From Closterium sp. Naga37s-1 (Eukaryota > Streptophyta > Zygnematophyceae > Desmidiales > Closteriaceae): a DNA stretch of 64,000 bases. The translations under genes were made by a program, and so were the position numbers. The first letter of the stretch is position 1. Every line of letters begins with the position of its first letter. Below the pieces are notes generated by a model. It had not been told where the DNA came from, did not search any database, and saw only the letters and a list, made by a program, of their open reading frames with translations. The stretch is from positions 776,001-840,000 of the forward strand of contig CANJKZ010000084.1 of assembly GCA_947471745.1 (NCBI GenBank), read 5' to 3'. This document shows, one piece after another, positions 49,254 through 57,521 of this stretch.

Positions 49254-49480
49254 CTTTGCTTGTACTGTGATCTATATATATACCTGCATGCTTACACTTG
49301 CTAGGGTATGATCACTGTACTGTTTGTTCTCTTTTATATAACTCTGCATATGAATTGGCCTTGTGGCCATTTGCTTGTGCTCGGAATGTGTGGTGACTTC
49401 GTGATCCACCCTGAGCTTGCTTTGCTTTTCTTGACTGGTCTTGTGACCACTTGTTCACCCCCACTTTGCCTATAGGGGTG
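49254..49480 (+). other. 3' UTR and polypurine tract of H
   Basis: Conserved family block including CTATATATATACCTGC, ending CCCCCACTTTGCCTATAGGGG before the LTR. The purine tract has one G-to-A change. Confidence 0.75.
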
Positions 49481-49611
49481 CGTCAAAATGTTATAGTGCT
49501 TACATTGTGTAGGCTGTAGTGGGGTAGCCCATAAGGGGTACAACCCAATTAGGGTTAGTACTTGTACCCAACTCATTCATAGTTCATTCATTCTCGTTCA
49601 GTATTCCGACA
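49481..49611 (+). repeat. 3' LTR (131 bp) of copia fragment H
   Basis: Aligns with the LTR at 1875-2005 but begins CGTCAAA instead of TGTCAAA, a TG-to-CG change at the terminal dinucleotide. Ends CCGACA. It marks the right edge of the retrotransposon block. Confidence 0.85.
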
Positions 49612-50219
49612 ATGGAAACCTAACTATATATGATGAGATGTGAACTTTTTTGTGAAGTCTAAGAATGGGGAAAATTTTATGGTACGGAGAAAAATTCACC
49701 CCATTGTGACATAGGTGCATGTCCCCCACCCTCCCCATGCCCCATTGAACTTTTCTTGGTCTGCCCGAACAATTTGTTTAGGCCTGCCTGGGTTTTCGTC
49801 TAATCTACACTGTCTAGCGTCTAGCGTCTTAAACGCTGCGTCTAGACGGACGCGTCTTCCGCAACTAAGCTGCGGGATTCGGGGCAAGGGGGAATGGAGC
49901 AGATTCGGGTGAACAGGCCAGCGCCCGGGAATAGGGCATACGAAGCCATGAAGCCATGAAGTCATAAGCCCATTCGTTTGGACTATGTGTGCTACTACGT
50001 TTGTTCTCAATGAAGTTGGGCGAGAAGGGCCTTGGCGTGCGCGCGGCGGCGCGCAAGGTTCCTGCTTGAATGATGTGGTGAAGGGAGAGTGTGGGTGGTC
50101 GGGACTGCGGCAGTGCGGGATGGTGGGAGGATGAGGGCCGCGAAGCAAGCTCGCTGGGAGGCAGCCGACTCACATTGCGAATCTTCGAGAACAACAGGCC
50201 TTGCCACGGCACTCTTGGA
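49612..50219. other. Intergenic region, nothing recognised
   Basis: About 600 bases of mixed composition with no retrotransposon similarity and no credible open frame or RNA. Confidence 0.5.
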
Positions 50220-50228
50220 CCAGGGCCT

Positions 50229-50490
50229 ATTTTTGGATTTTAGGTACTCTGATTTCCAGAGTAGTTTTTTTCCCAACTCTGAAATCTAGGGTTGTTCCTG
50301 CGCCTTACTCTGATTTGTCAGAGTAACCCTATACTTTCAAAAAAAAAACCAGGCACGTCAGAGTAATATTTTTCTCTACTCTGATGTTAGTTAAGTTTGG
50401 TGTACCATGACCTTAATAGGTTTTTGTTACGCCTTTTGTACTTGCATTTCCGCGTCGCCCACGTTTCCCCCCTCACTGCGATGTTTCAGA
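50229..50490. repeat. ACTCTGA/TCAGAGT inverted-motif cluster, left arm
   Basis: Alternating ACTCTGA and TCAGAGT motifs (for example ACTCTGATTTGTCAGAGT near 50309) with runs of T and A. An inverted counterpart lies at 51176-51350. Together they look like subterminal repeats of a non-autonomous DNA transposon of ~1.1 kb, now containing the small elements between them. Confidence 0.5.
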
Positions 50491-50523
50491 GTGAGGTGTT
50501 GGCGGCACCGATAATCTGACTAA

Positions 50524-50673
50524 GGGCGTGTTCCTACGGCCCCTTATCAGGGCAACCCCTTATCAAGCTCGCTACTTTTCCCCCTGAAAATTTCCTAAAC
50601 CCAAAAACCCTCGCTACTTTTACCAGGCAAGGCTGACAAGAGGTTTGCCTGATAAGAGCGTAGGAACACGCCC
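50524..50673. mobile_element. MITE, Tourist/Harbinger-like (150 bp)
   Basis: Perfect 15-bp terminal inverted repeats GGGCGTGTTCCTACG (50524-50538) and CGTAGGAACACGCCC (50659-50673), flanked by TAA on both sides (50521-50523, 50674-50676). A three-base TAA duplication is typical of PIF/Harbinger MITEs. No coding capacity. Confidence 0.85.
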
Positions 50674-50676
50674 TAA

Positions 50677-50820
50677 GGGCGTGTCCGAAGTGAAACGTCA
50701 GTAGATGTCGCTGGATGTCGGTAAATGTCATCCCTCGGATCGACAGTTCCAACCGTCAGGATTTACCGACATCCCCAAACGGATGTCCACGGATGTCGAC
50801 GTTTCACTTCGGACACCCCC
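50677..50820. mobile_element. Foldback/MITE element 2 (144 bp)
   Basis: Terminal inverted repeats GTGTCCGAAGTGAAACGTC and GACGTTTCACTTCGGACAC, with further self-complementary segments (GATGTCGGTAAAT and ATTTACCGACATC) making most of it one hairpin. It starts directly after the TAA that ends the previous element; a right-hand TAA duplication is not clear. Confidence 0.7.
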
Positions 50821-50826
50821 AAAGAG

Positions 50827-50973
50827 TGTGTCTGAAGTGAAATGTCGACGGATGTACAGTTTCGTCGGGGAATGCTGGCGAATCTCAACCCTCGGATTGA
50901 GCGTTCCGACCGTCATGATTCCTCGACGTCCCTCAAAGTTTCGTCGGGAAACGTCGACGTTCACTTCAGACAT
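50827..50973. mobile_element. Foldback/MITE element 3 (about 147 bp)
   Basis: Terminal inverted repeats TGTCTGAAGTGAAATGTCGACG and CGTCGACGTTCACTTCAGACA, related to element 2. AAAGAG occurs just outside both ends (50821-50826 and 50974-50979), a possible duplication. Elements 2 and 3 are probably divergent members of one family. Confidence 0.65.
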
Positions 50974-51175
50974 AAAGAGAGAGGGGACTGGCTGGCATCG
51001 TGCGCTGGTTGGGAAAGTTGTCAAACTACGGTAGCCAATCAGTGCTCATATTGCCGCCAACACACGACAGAAATCAGGAGAATGATCTCGACGATTCGGG
51101 GAAAACCCGCTAAACGCAGGGGGAGGTGGGGAGGGGAGGGGGGCGGGGGAGGGGGGGGCGGCAGGTATTCCCTAT

Positions 51176-51350
51176 ACAGAGTAAATTCGGTCCCCGAAAA
51201 AAAAACCCAGAGGCCTCAGAGTAAACTACAGCATAACTCTGACAAATCAGAGAAATCGGAAGTCCCAAAAAAATTACCCAGCGGGTACAGAGTTACTTTC
51301 AAAAATGACTCTGATTTTCAGAGAAACAGAGTAATTTACTCTGAAAACGT
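51176..51350. repeat. ACTCTGA/TCAGAGT inverted-motif cluster, right arm
   Basis: Contains AACTCTGACAAATCAGAG, the inverted counterpart of the segment at ~50309, plus further CAGAGTAA and ACTCTGA motifs up to ACTCTGAAAACGTG at 51350. Paired with 50229-50490. Confidence 0.5.
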
Positions 51351-51629
51351 GAGGCCTGTCTTGGACCCGGCCACAGGAGCGCTGGCGCCGACGAGCTTTA
51401 ACGAGCGTCCGGCGCGACTGAGTCGAGGTAGGCGAGACGGGTGTTGTTTGGTTAGACGCGAGGCAGCTTGGCGTGGCGGCAGTGCCGCGCGGTTGGCGCT
51501 GGGAACGGACTCGGAGTATCCGGCGGCTGCGATCGCGAGGGCCGCGAGAAGGAGAATTCGAGCTGCTGCGACATTCGCAGAGGGTGGCCCCACAGGCCTT
51601 GGAGAACGAGGTTTACGTGTAGTGCGCAT
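51336..51629 (-). CDS. Doubtful small ORF with a hydrophobic segment
   Basis: 97 codons from ATG 51629. Basic N-terminus, then a hydrophobic stretch (VAAARILLLAALAIAAAGYS, residues ~20-39), then a Ser/Arg/Ala-rich tail. It could be a membrane anchor or plastid-targeting region of a gene, but it runs into the repeat cluster at its 3' end and no family is recognised. May be chance in GC-rich DNA. Confidence 0.2.
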   Translation of the reverse strand: MRTTRKPRSPRPVGPPSANVAAARILLLAALAIAAAGYSESVPSANRAALPPRQAASRLTKQHPSRLPRLSRAGRSLKLVGASAPVAGSKTGLTFSE

Positions 51630-52180
51630 GATGCAGGCTGGTGTCTGACTCGTAGGGCTTACTATGGCTGGTCAAATGTTTGGATTGGAACAATTTGCAA
51701 ACGAATCTGCCAACTTGCAACATCGGAGGGTTTGGCCTTGCAAATTGCAATCCTTGGCAAACTTGTGCGAAAGCTTCCTGGAGATTCCAAATGCCTTGCG
51801 GAAATTTCCAATTACATAACGTGTGCTCTCTTTCTTTCCTCACCGTGAAGATTCTCTTAGCGCGTACTTACTTTCGGAGTTTCCATCCCATCACTCTCGC
51901 CAGCGTTGGAAGGGCCGTAGAGATCTCGCTGTTCTTTCTTGCTCTCTCCGTCCTTAGGATACTCCGACCACGCCTATCACTCACATGCGATGTCGCGCGT
52001 CGCGACAGTCTCCCCCAGCCCGCACGACCTTTTGCAGCCGAGCCGCGCGGGCCAGAATACCGACTTCCGTCGTCGCGAGCCACGTGAACGCGATGGGATT
52101 TCATCGACGAGTTATAGTCTCTGCCTCCTACCACGAGAGACCTATTTCCATTCCCAAGCTCGGCGTATCTCGTTCCAGTC
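51630..52180. other. Region upstream of the 52181 gene
   Basis: About 550 bases with moderate GC and several TTGCAA motifs (51690-51760). It probably holds the promoter and 5' UTR of the downstream plus-strand gene; no TATA box or other element stands out. Confidence 0.35.
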
Positions 52181-55155
52181 ATGAGCCTCAACATCGCCCT
52201 GCCTTCCCCTTCCGGGATCGTATTCGTTGCGAACAGCGCCTTCTCTCTCGAGCATTTCCAGTGCATTGAGGGCCGTTCCGCGCCTCGCGGATTCTATCCC
52301 GCCGCCGTTTCTTCCGCGAATCGCGGGATTCGCTGTACGTCAGCGCCGGCCCTTTCCAAGGGAACTCGGTCGCTTCGTCTTCCTCGCCGCGCTTCACGGC
52401 GGAGAGCTCTGAGCGGCGGCGGCGGCGGCGCCTTGCATATTGCGAACGCCGCTCTGCGGCGCGAGCCCGGAGCTACCAACAACAACGGGGATGGGAACGA
52501 GCATCCGGATGGCCACGCAAAAGTCGCCTCGCCCCACATGGGGCGGGCAGAGGAGCGTGATAAGTCTTTCAGAGGGGCTGACGAGAACCGCACCGAGTAT
52601 AACCGCACGATCAACGCTAGGACCGGAGGGCGAGTGCTCACCCCCCAGGAGCACTGGCAGCGGTACCGCCCACAGCTGGCGACGCGCTACGGGCACTGGC
52701 GATTCTGGTTACCAGCGCAGGGGCGAGAGGCGAAGCTGTCGCTGGAGCTGCTGCGCGAAATCACCCCCGTGGAGGTGGAGAGCGGTGCAGATGAGTACGT
52801 GCTGCGGGTAAGATGCTCCTGCCCTAGCCCGAGCCATGCTCCTATCCTTGCCCCTGCCCTCGCCCTTCCCCTTGGCGTTGCCCGTGTTCCTGCCCCTGTT
52901 GTTACTGTTGTCCCTGCCTCTGCCCCTGCCCCTCCCCCTGCGTATGTGCAAGCCATCAGCAGCCGGCTCTCTATCAAGGTGACGGGGGGAGCGTGGCCCT
53001 TTCCCACACCCTCTGTGCACAATCCCTCCGCACAGCACGAGCAGTTCAAGCGACAAGGCGATTTCCCAGCCAAGGTGGTGGAGAGCGCATGGCCCTTCTC
53101 CTATGAAGCAGCTGGTCGACTACCTTGCTATTCACCCATCTTCTTCCCCTCACCCCTCTCTCTGCAACCCCTGTCCTTCACCCTCACTCTCTCCTCCCCT
53201 CCCTCCCCGCACAGCAGGAGCAGTTCAACCGGCAGGGCGATTTCCCAGCCAAGGTGGCAGAGGGCGCGTGGCCCTTCTCCTGTGAAGCAGCCGGGCGACT
53301 ACTGTTGCTCTTCATCCCTCTGCGCCACCTCACCACTGACCACCTCTCTTATTTTGCTCTCCATCCCCCCACACAGCACGAGCAGTTCAACCGGCGGGGG
53401 GACTTTCCATCCAAGGTGGCGGAGGCGCATGGCCCTTCTCCTGTGTTGCAACCTGGCGACTTCCCTTCCCCTCACCCCTCTCTCTCCATCCCTCCGCACA
53501 GCACGAGCAGTTCAACCGACAAGGCGATTTCCCAGCCAAGGTGGCGGAGGGAGTGTGGCCCTTCTCCTGTGTGCGTGCCAGCCACACCAACGGCATTGCG
53601 CTGCCCTATGGCATCTACAGCCATGGGGCGCGCGTGCTCTGCGCTGGGGGGGGCGAGGAGGGGGACGGGGGCGAGGGGAATGGGGGCGGGGCTGTGGTGA
53701 TGGCGCAGCTGCAGGTGGGGGGAGGCAGGCAGGAGGGCAAGGGGGAGGGCAAGGGGGAGGGCAGGGGGGAGGGTGTGGGGAAGGGGAAGGGGGAGGGAGA
53801 GGAGGGTGAGCGTGACAAGGGGCGTGGGAGGGGGGACAGCATGGGAGGGGGGACAGCATGGGAGGGGGGACAGCATGGGAGGGGGGACAGCATGGGAGGG
53901 GGGACAGCATGGGAGGGGGGACAGCATGGGAGGGGGGACAGCATGGGAGGGGGGACAGCATGGGAGGGGGGACAGCATGGGAGGGGGGACAGCATGGGAG
54001 GGGGGACAGCGAGGCGTGCAGTGCTTCTCACGGCCAACGTGTGCTTCATGGACGGTACGCAGGGACCAAGTCGGGCCCAAGGGAAAAGCGCGCGACGGCT
54101 TGGTGCTGCTGTTTGGGGAGTGTGATGGACGCGGGGAGTGTGTATAAAAGAACCTTGGAACATTGCCACTGGGCTCACAGCGCTGCGGGTCATACATCTG
54201 CATTCAAGCAGTAGGTCATTGTGAGCCGTCTTTGAGAATTCTTTCTCAAAGATGTAAATGCAAGCCGCAAGTCCAATCATCCGCAAGTCCTGTCCACCAC
54301 GCCGCTCCAATCATCCCACCGCGCCGCTTTGACCTCGCTCTCTCACACAGAGACCACCATCCACTTCTGTTTGAGAAGCCCGCTTCCCTCTCTCTCCCCT
54401 TTCACCCATCTCCTCTCCTCTGCCTCCACCGCCCCTTCCTCACAGGCCCCGGAGCACAGCTCAACGTGGCCTTCTCGGAAGCTTCCTTGTCTCTGAGGCA
54501 AGATGACACTGTGCTACCAACGGGCAGCCGCAACAACGATCACACTGCTCGCAGATACCAAGCTACGGACGGAAGCACAAACCCTTCCGGCCAATCCCTG
54601 CATGGCACGTGGGTCAGCCCTCACTGGAAGACCCCTCTTCCAACCCACCTGCCGGCCTCCCTCCCCCCTCTCCCTCCCAAGCCCCTCTATGGAGTGCCTC
54701 ACTACATCTACACTGACCTCTATGCTACACCTCTTCCTGAGCATCCGAACAAGAGGCTGGAAACCCAGAACATGGAGGTATTTTCAGGGTACTTGGCAGG
54801 GATACCCGAGGCCCAGCAAACCAAGTACGGTGTGTGGGCTCTGCCTAGGGGCGTGGTGGTAGCTATGCCGTCCCCCTTAGAGCCAATGCTCAGCCGCGAG
54901 GGCGGAGGAGAAGGGGAGGAGTTTTGGCTGGTTGTGACGTATGTGAGGGGGGGAGGGGAAGGGGTGCAGGGTGGTAGTGATGGGGTTAGTGAGGATCGAG
55001 GAGGGGTGGAGTTGGGTGGAGGTGAAGGGGAGGAGGGAGGTGGGATTGAGGATACAGGGTACATGGCGGATGGAGAGTGGAAGGTGCAGCAGGTGATGGT
55101 AGCATATGATGCACTGGGCCGCTTTGAGTATGTGAAGCACACTAGGTTTATGTGA
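52181..55155 (+). CDS. Three-exon gene, function unknown, possibly plastid-targeted (629 aa)
   Basis: Proposed exons 52181-52807, 53502-54054 and 54446-55155, joined CGG|gtaaga...gcacag|CAC and GACG|gtacgc...cacag|GC. Lengths 627, 553 and 710 sum to 1,890 and the frame is continuous. The N-terminus (MSLNIALPSPSGIVFVANSA, then Ser/Arg/Ala-rich) would fit a transit peptide. Conserved-looking blocks are EHWQRYRPQLATRYGHWRFW (exon 1), EQFNRQGDFPAKVAEGVWPF and NGIALPYGIYSHGARVLC (exon 2), and YGVWALPRGVVVAMPSPLEP and QVMVAYDALGRFEYVKHTRF (exon 3). These are broken by Gly/Glu-rich stretches, one from a 17-bp minisatellite (53829-54010) inside exon 2. I do not recognise the family; a lipocalin-like plastid DUF protein is only a thought. 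Three partial copies of the exon 2 start lie in intron 1, each with its own AG. Confidence 0.65.
53036..53462 (+). repeat. Three partial copies of the exon 2 start within intron 1
   Basis: Segments starting at 53036, 53215 and 53377 each repeat ~85 bases homologous to the true exon 2 start at 53502, including the preceding pyrimidine tract and CACAG acceptor. They encode HEQFKRQGDFPAKVVESAWP, QEQFNRQGDFPAKVAEGAWP and a third version that loses frame. Each breaks away from the exon after WPFS. Spacing shrinks (179, 162, 125 bases). Alternative acceptor use is possible but unproven. Confidence 0.75.
53829..54010 (+). repeat. 17-bp minisatellite in exon 2
   Basis: About ten near-perfect copies of ACAGCATGGGAGGGGGG. 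As 17 is not a multiple of three, the frame cycles through RGDSMGG, GTAWEGG and GQHGRG, yet stays open into VLLTANVCFMDG, so the array is tolerated in the coding sequence or excluded by an unrecognised splice. Confidence 0.85.
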
Positions 55156-55661
55156 CTAGCTCGGCACATTCTTTCAAAAAGTATGTGCTATCTTCAACAT
55201 TCATTCTAAAAGTTGATTCAGCTTGACTCCAGAAATGTGGAACATGCTAGATTTCTTACATTCACGTCTTGCTCCAGTGTCCAGGGTTTTTTCCTGAACA
55301 ATGTATTGGTTTATTCTCTCAGTATGCTACGATACAACGTTTTAACACTATCTGAAGCCCTTCTTGACAATTACGTTCTCCTAGACTCTCCTTTGGATCA
55401 AGCCATGTGAACGCATAAGCCATGTTACTTCTCTCATCTCAACGGCGTCTTATGTGGAAACGATTCAGCGAGAAAAATACAATCATTGACTTCTACTTCA
55501 CATTTTACAACCTAAGTTGCTTGCCGGAGTGCTGCTTACTTCGCAGAAGAATGTACACTACTGGGCCATCGTGTGAGCGGGCTAACTGAGGTATATCAAC
55601 GGCTGAGATTATTTCTGTTTATCGTAGCACCTCGCGAGCGCCAAGATCACGAGAGCCACCT
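55156..55661. other. Convergent intergenic region
   Basis: About 500 bases of lower GC between two genes that end toward each other. Presumably 3' UTRs and polyadenylation signals of both; nothing else recognised. Confidence 0.4.
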
Positions 55662-56054
55662 TCAGCTCGCTTCCACCTTGGGAGCCAAAGGCGCAGCGCT
55701 TTCACTCATTCTTCTCTTCGCGAGTTGTTTCTGCAGGAAGAAATAAAATTGGCAGAGGGAAACCGCAACGTGGATCAGTTTGTGATAAAAGAATCGACAG
55801 CAGTAAGTAATAGCACGAGTAAATGCACGACAGCCAAAGAGTACGGCTTTAATCCACGGAACCTCCTAGTCCACCCAAGGAGAATCACCACCGCCGCCAC
55901 ATCATCGCAATACAGAAAAGAATCGGGAGTGCGATTCACTCACCGCCTGCACGATCCGGGTGTGCGCCATGTAGCTCCCGCCGAACACGACCGTGGAGAC
56001 TCCACCGAGAATGCCGACGGTGGCGGTGGCCAGGCTCCAGGCGTATGCAATCAT
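55662..56054 (-). CDS. Two-exon membrane microprotein (59 aa), function unknown
   Basis: Exon 1 is 56054-55944 (37 codons, MIAYAWSLATATVGILGGVS then TVVFGGSYMAHTRIVQA). The donor is GCG|GTGAGT, the 213-bp intron ends TTCCTGCAG, and exon 2 is 55730-55662 (KQLAKRRMSESAAPLAPKVE, then AS and TGA). Both exons are phase 0 and splice signals are near consensus. The hydrophobic segment (~residues 4-30) looks like one membrane span with glycine-rich small-residue spacing; the C-terminal half is basic then Ala/Pro-rich. That shape suits a small organelle-membrane subunit or assembly factor, but no family is recognised. Too short for standard ORF tracks. Confidence 0.6.
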
Positions 56055-57521
56055 CGTGCCTCGAAGTAATAACAGGCAGCCGAAGGTCGGTCGGAAGGAG
56101 AACAGATGCAGGTTCCTGGGTCCAAGATGTAGTGCGGATCAGAGGAGTTTGTATAGCGGCTACTACTAGACTGAGAGTAACTAAGTAAGCACTGCTTGGA
56201 GTGCGAAAGAATTTTGATAGCTGAGTTAGCGATGTCGAGTTTGCCTCGAATAGGTGTTCGCAAAACCAGGCATCACACACACTCTCTCCAATGCAATGCG
56301 CGATTCCGTTTGGATGCGGGGAGTCGGAAACGTTGAGGGTTGCGGGAAGAGAAGCCAACCAATCAAGCGTGGCATTGCTGCTAGTGCCACGGCAGCGCCG
56401 CGCCACGGGAGACAATACGGGAGCCGTTTTCTCCTCCTCTGGTGGAAAGGAGGTGTGAAGTCAGTGCCAGCGCGAGCTGTTTAGGGGGAACTGCGGCGCT
56501 GGGGGGAATAAATTTTGATGATGCTTCCGCCACATGCTGCCAGCTAGTACCTGTGCTGGAACGAAGCGCGAGTGCAGCGCGACACGGAATGCGAATGGTG
56601 GGGGACCACATTGCACCGGAATGTGCGCTGGAAGCAGCACAGCCCCGATCGCAAATGGCGTGCCAGCTCGTCGCCTCACTGTGCTGCCGTGGCAGTAACT
56701 TTTCGGGGCCGAGCTGGATGCTGCGGGCTGCACCCCTGGCCACAAGCTTCTGTTGTTCGCGCACAGAGGACGACGTGGACTGAAAAACACTCGTGTCATC
56801 TGTGGAAATTAGAGTTTCAGTACGTCAAATGTGGCTCCTCCGTGGCCACCGTCTCCTCGACTCTGTCGGGCAAACGAGGGTGTTTGCGTCCGACGTGGAT
56901 TTTCACCATTGACCAACAAGTCGTGACCTTCGCACGTGGCATAATCATGGTGCCAAAGAACACCCATATCCAGCTGATTCGCACCGCAAGTTCGAGTGAA
57001 GCTGCCTCATAGTGAGGTGGTACTCCACGCGAGAAAAATAGCTGACTAGGAAATGTCCTGATATTGACCAGGTCCACAAAACCTTCTGCAAATCATTGTC
57101 AATACACTTAGTTCCGTAAAATATTATACGGTAGTACCGGTAATCGATTTCCACTTGCCCCTCATGTTTTTTTAGTCATTCACCCGTTCTGCAACATATG
57201 AGCACACTGATTTGTTGATGACCCAGCCTTCATAAAGCTGATGTGGGCATAGACTTGAGTCTGAGATAAGATTGTGCATTCTTGGACCTGCAATTAACAA
57301 TGGTGCCACCAGTTTCTTTTTTGTAGTTGAAATACATGGCACCATAACATGTAGTCACTGTCATCTGCATGTACCGGTATTGAAAACAAACTGGCTACTG
57401 ATTTGATCTGAAAACATGCACATATCCATTTCCCATACAACAAACTGTGCATTTTGGCATTCTCGCATAAAAAAACTGAACTTGGTGACATCCTCATTGT
57501 ACGGTAACTGCTCTTGTTAGA
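56055..57521. other. Intergenic region between microprotein gene and NADH diphosphatase
   Basis: The first few hundred bases should hold the promoter of the minus-strand microprotein gene; the last part the 3' UTR of the diphosphatase gene. AT content rises beyond 57010. No RNA gene or further reading frame is recognised. Confidence 0.4.

Noticed and set aside
53472..54310. Minus-strand frames rich in Pro, Leu and His opposite exon 2
   Set aside because: Shadow of the G-rich minisatellite and Gly-rich coding on the plus strand.
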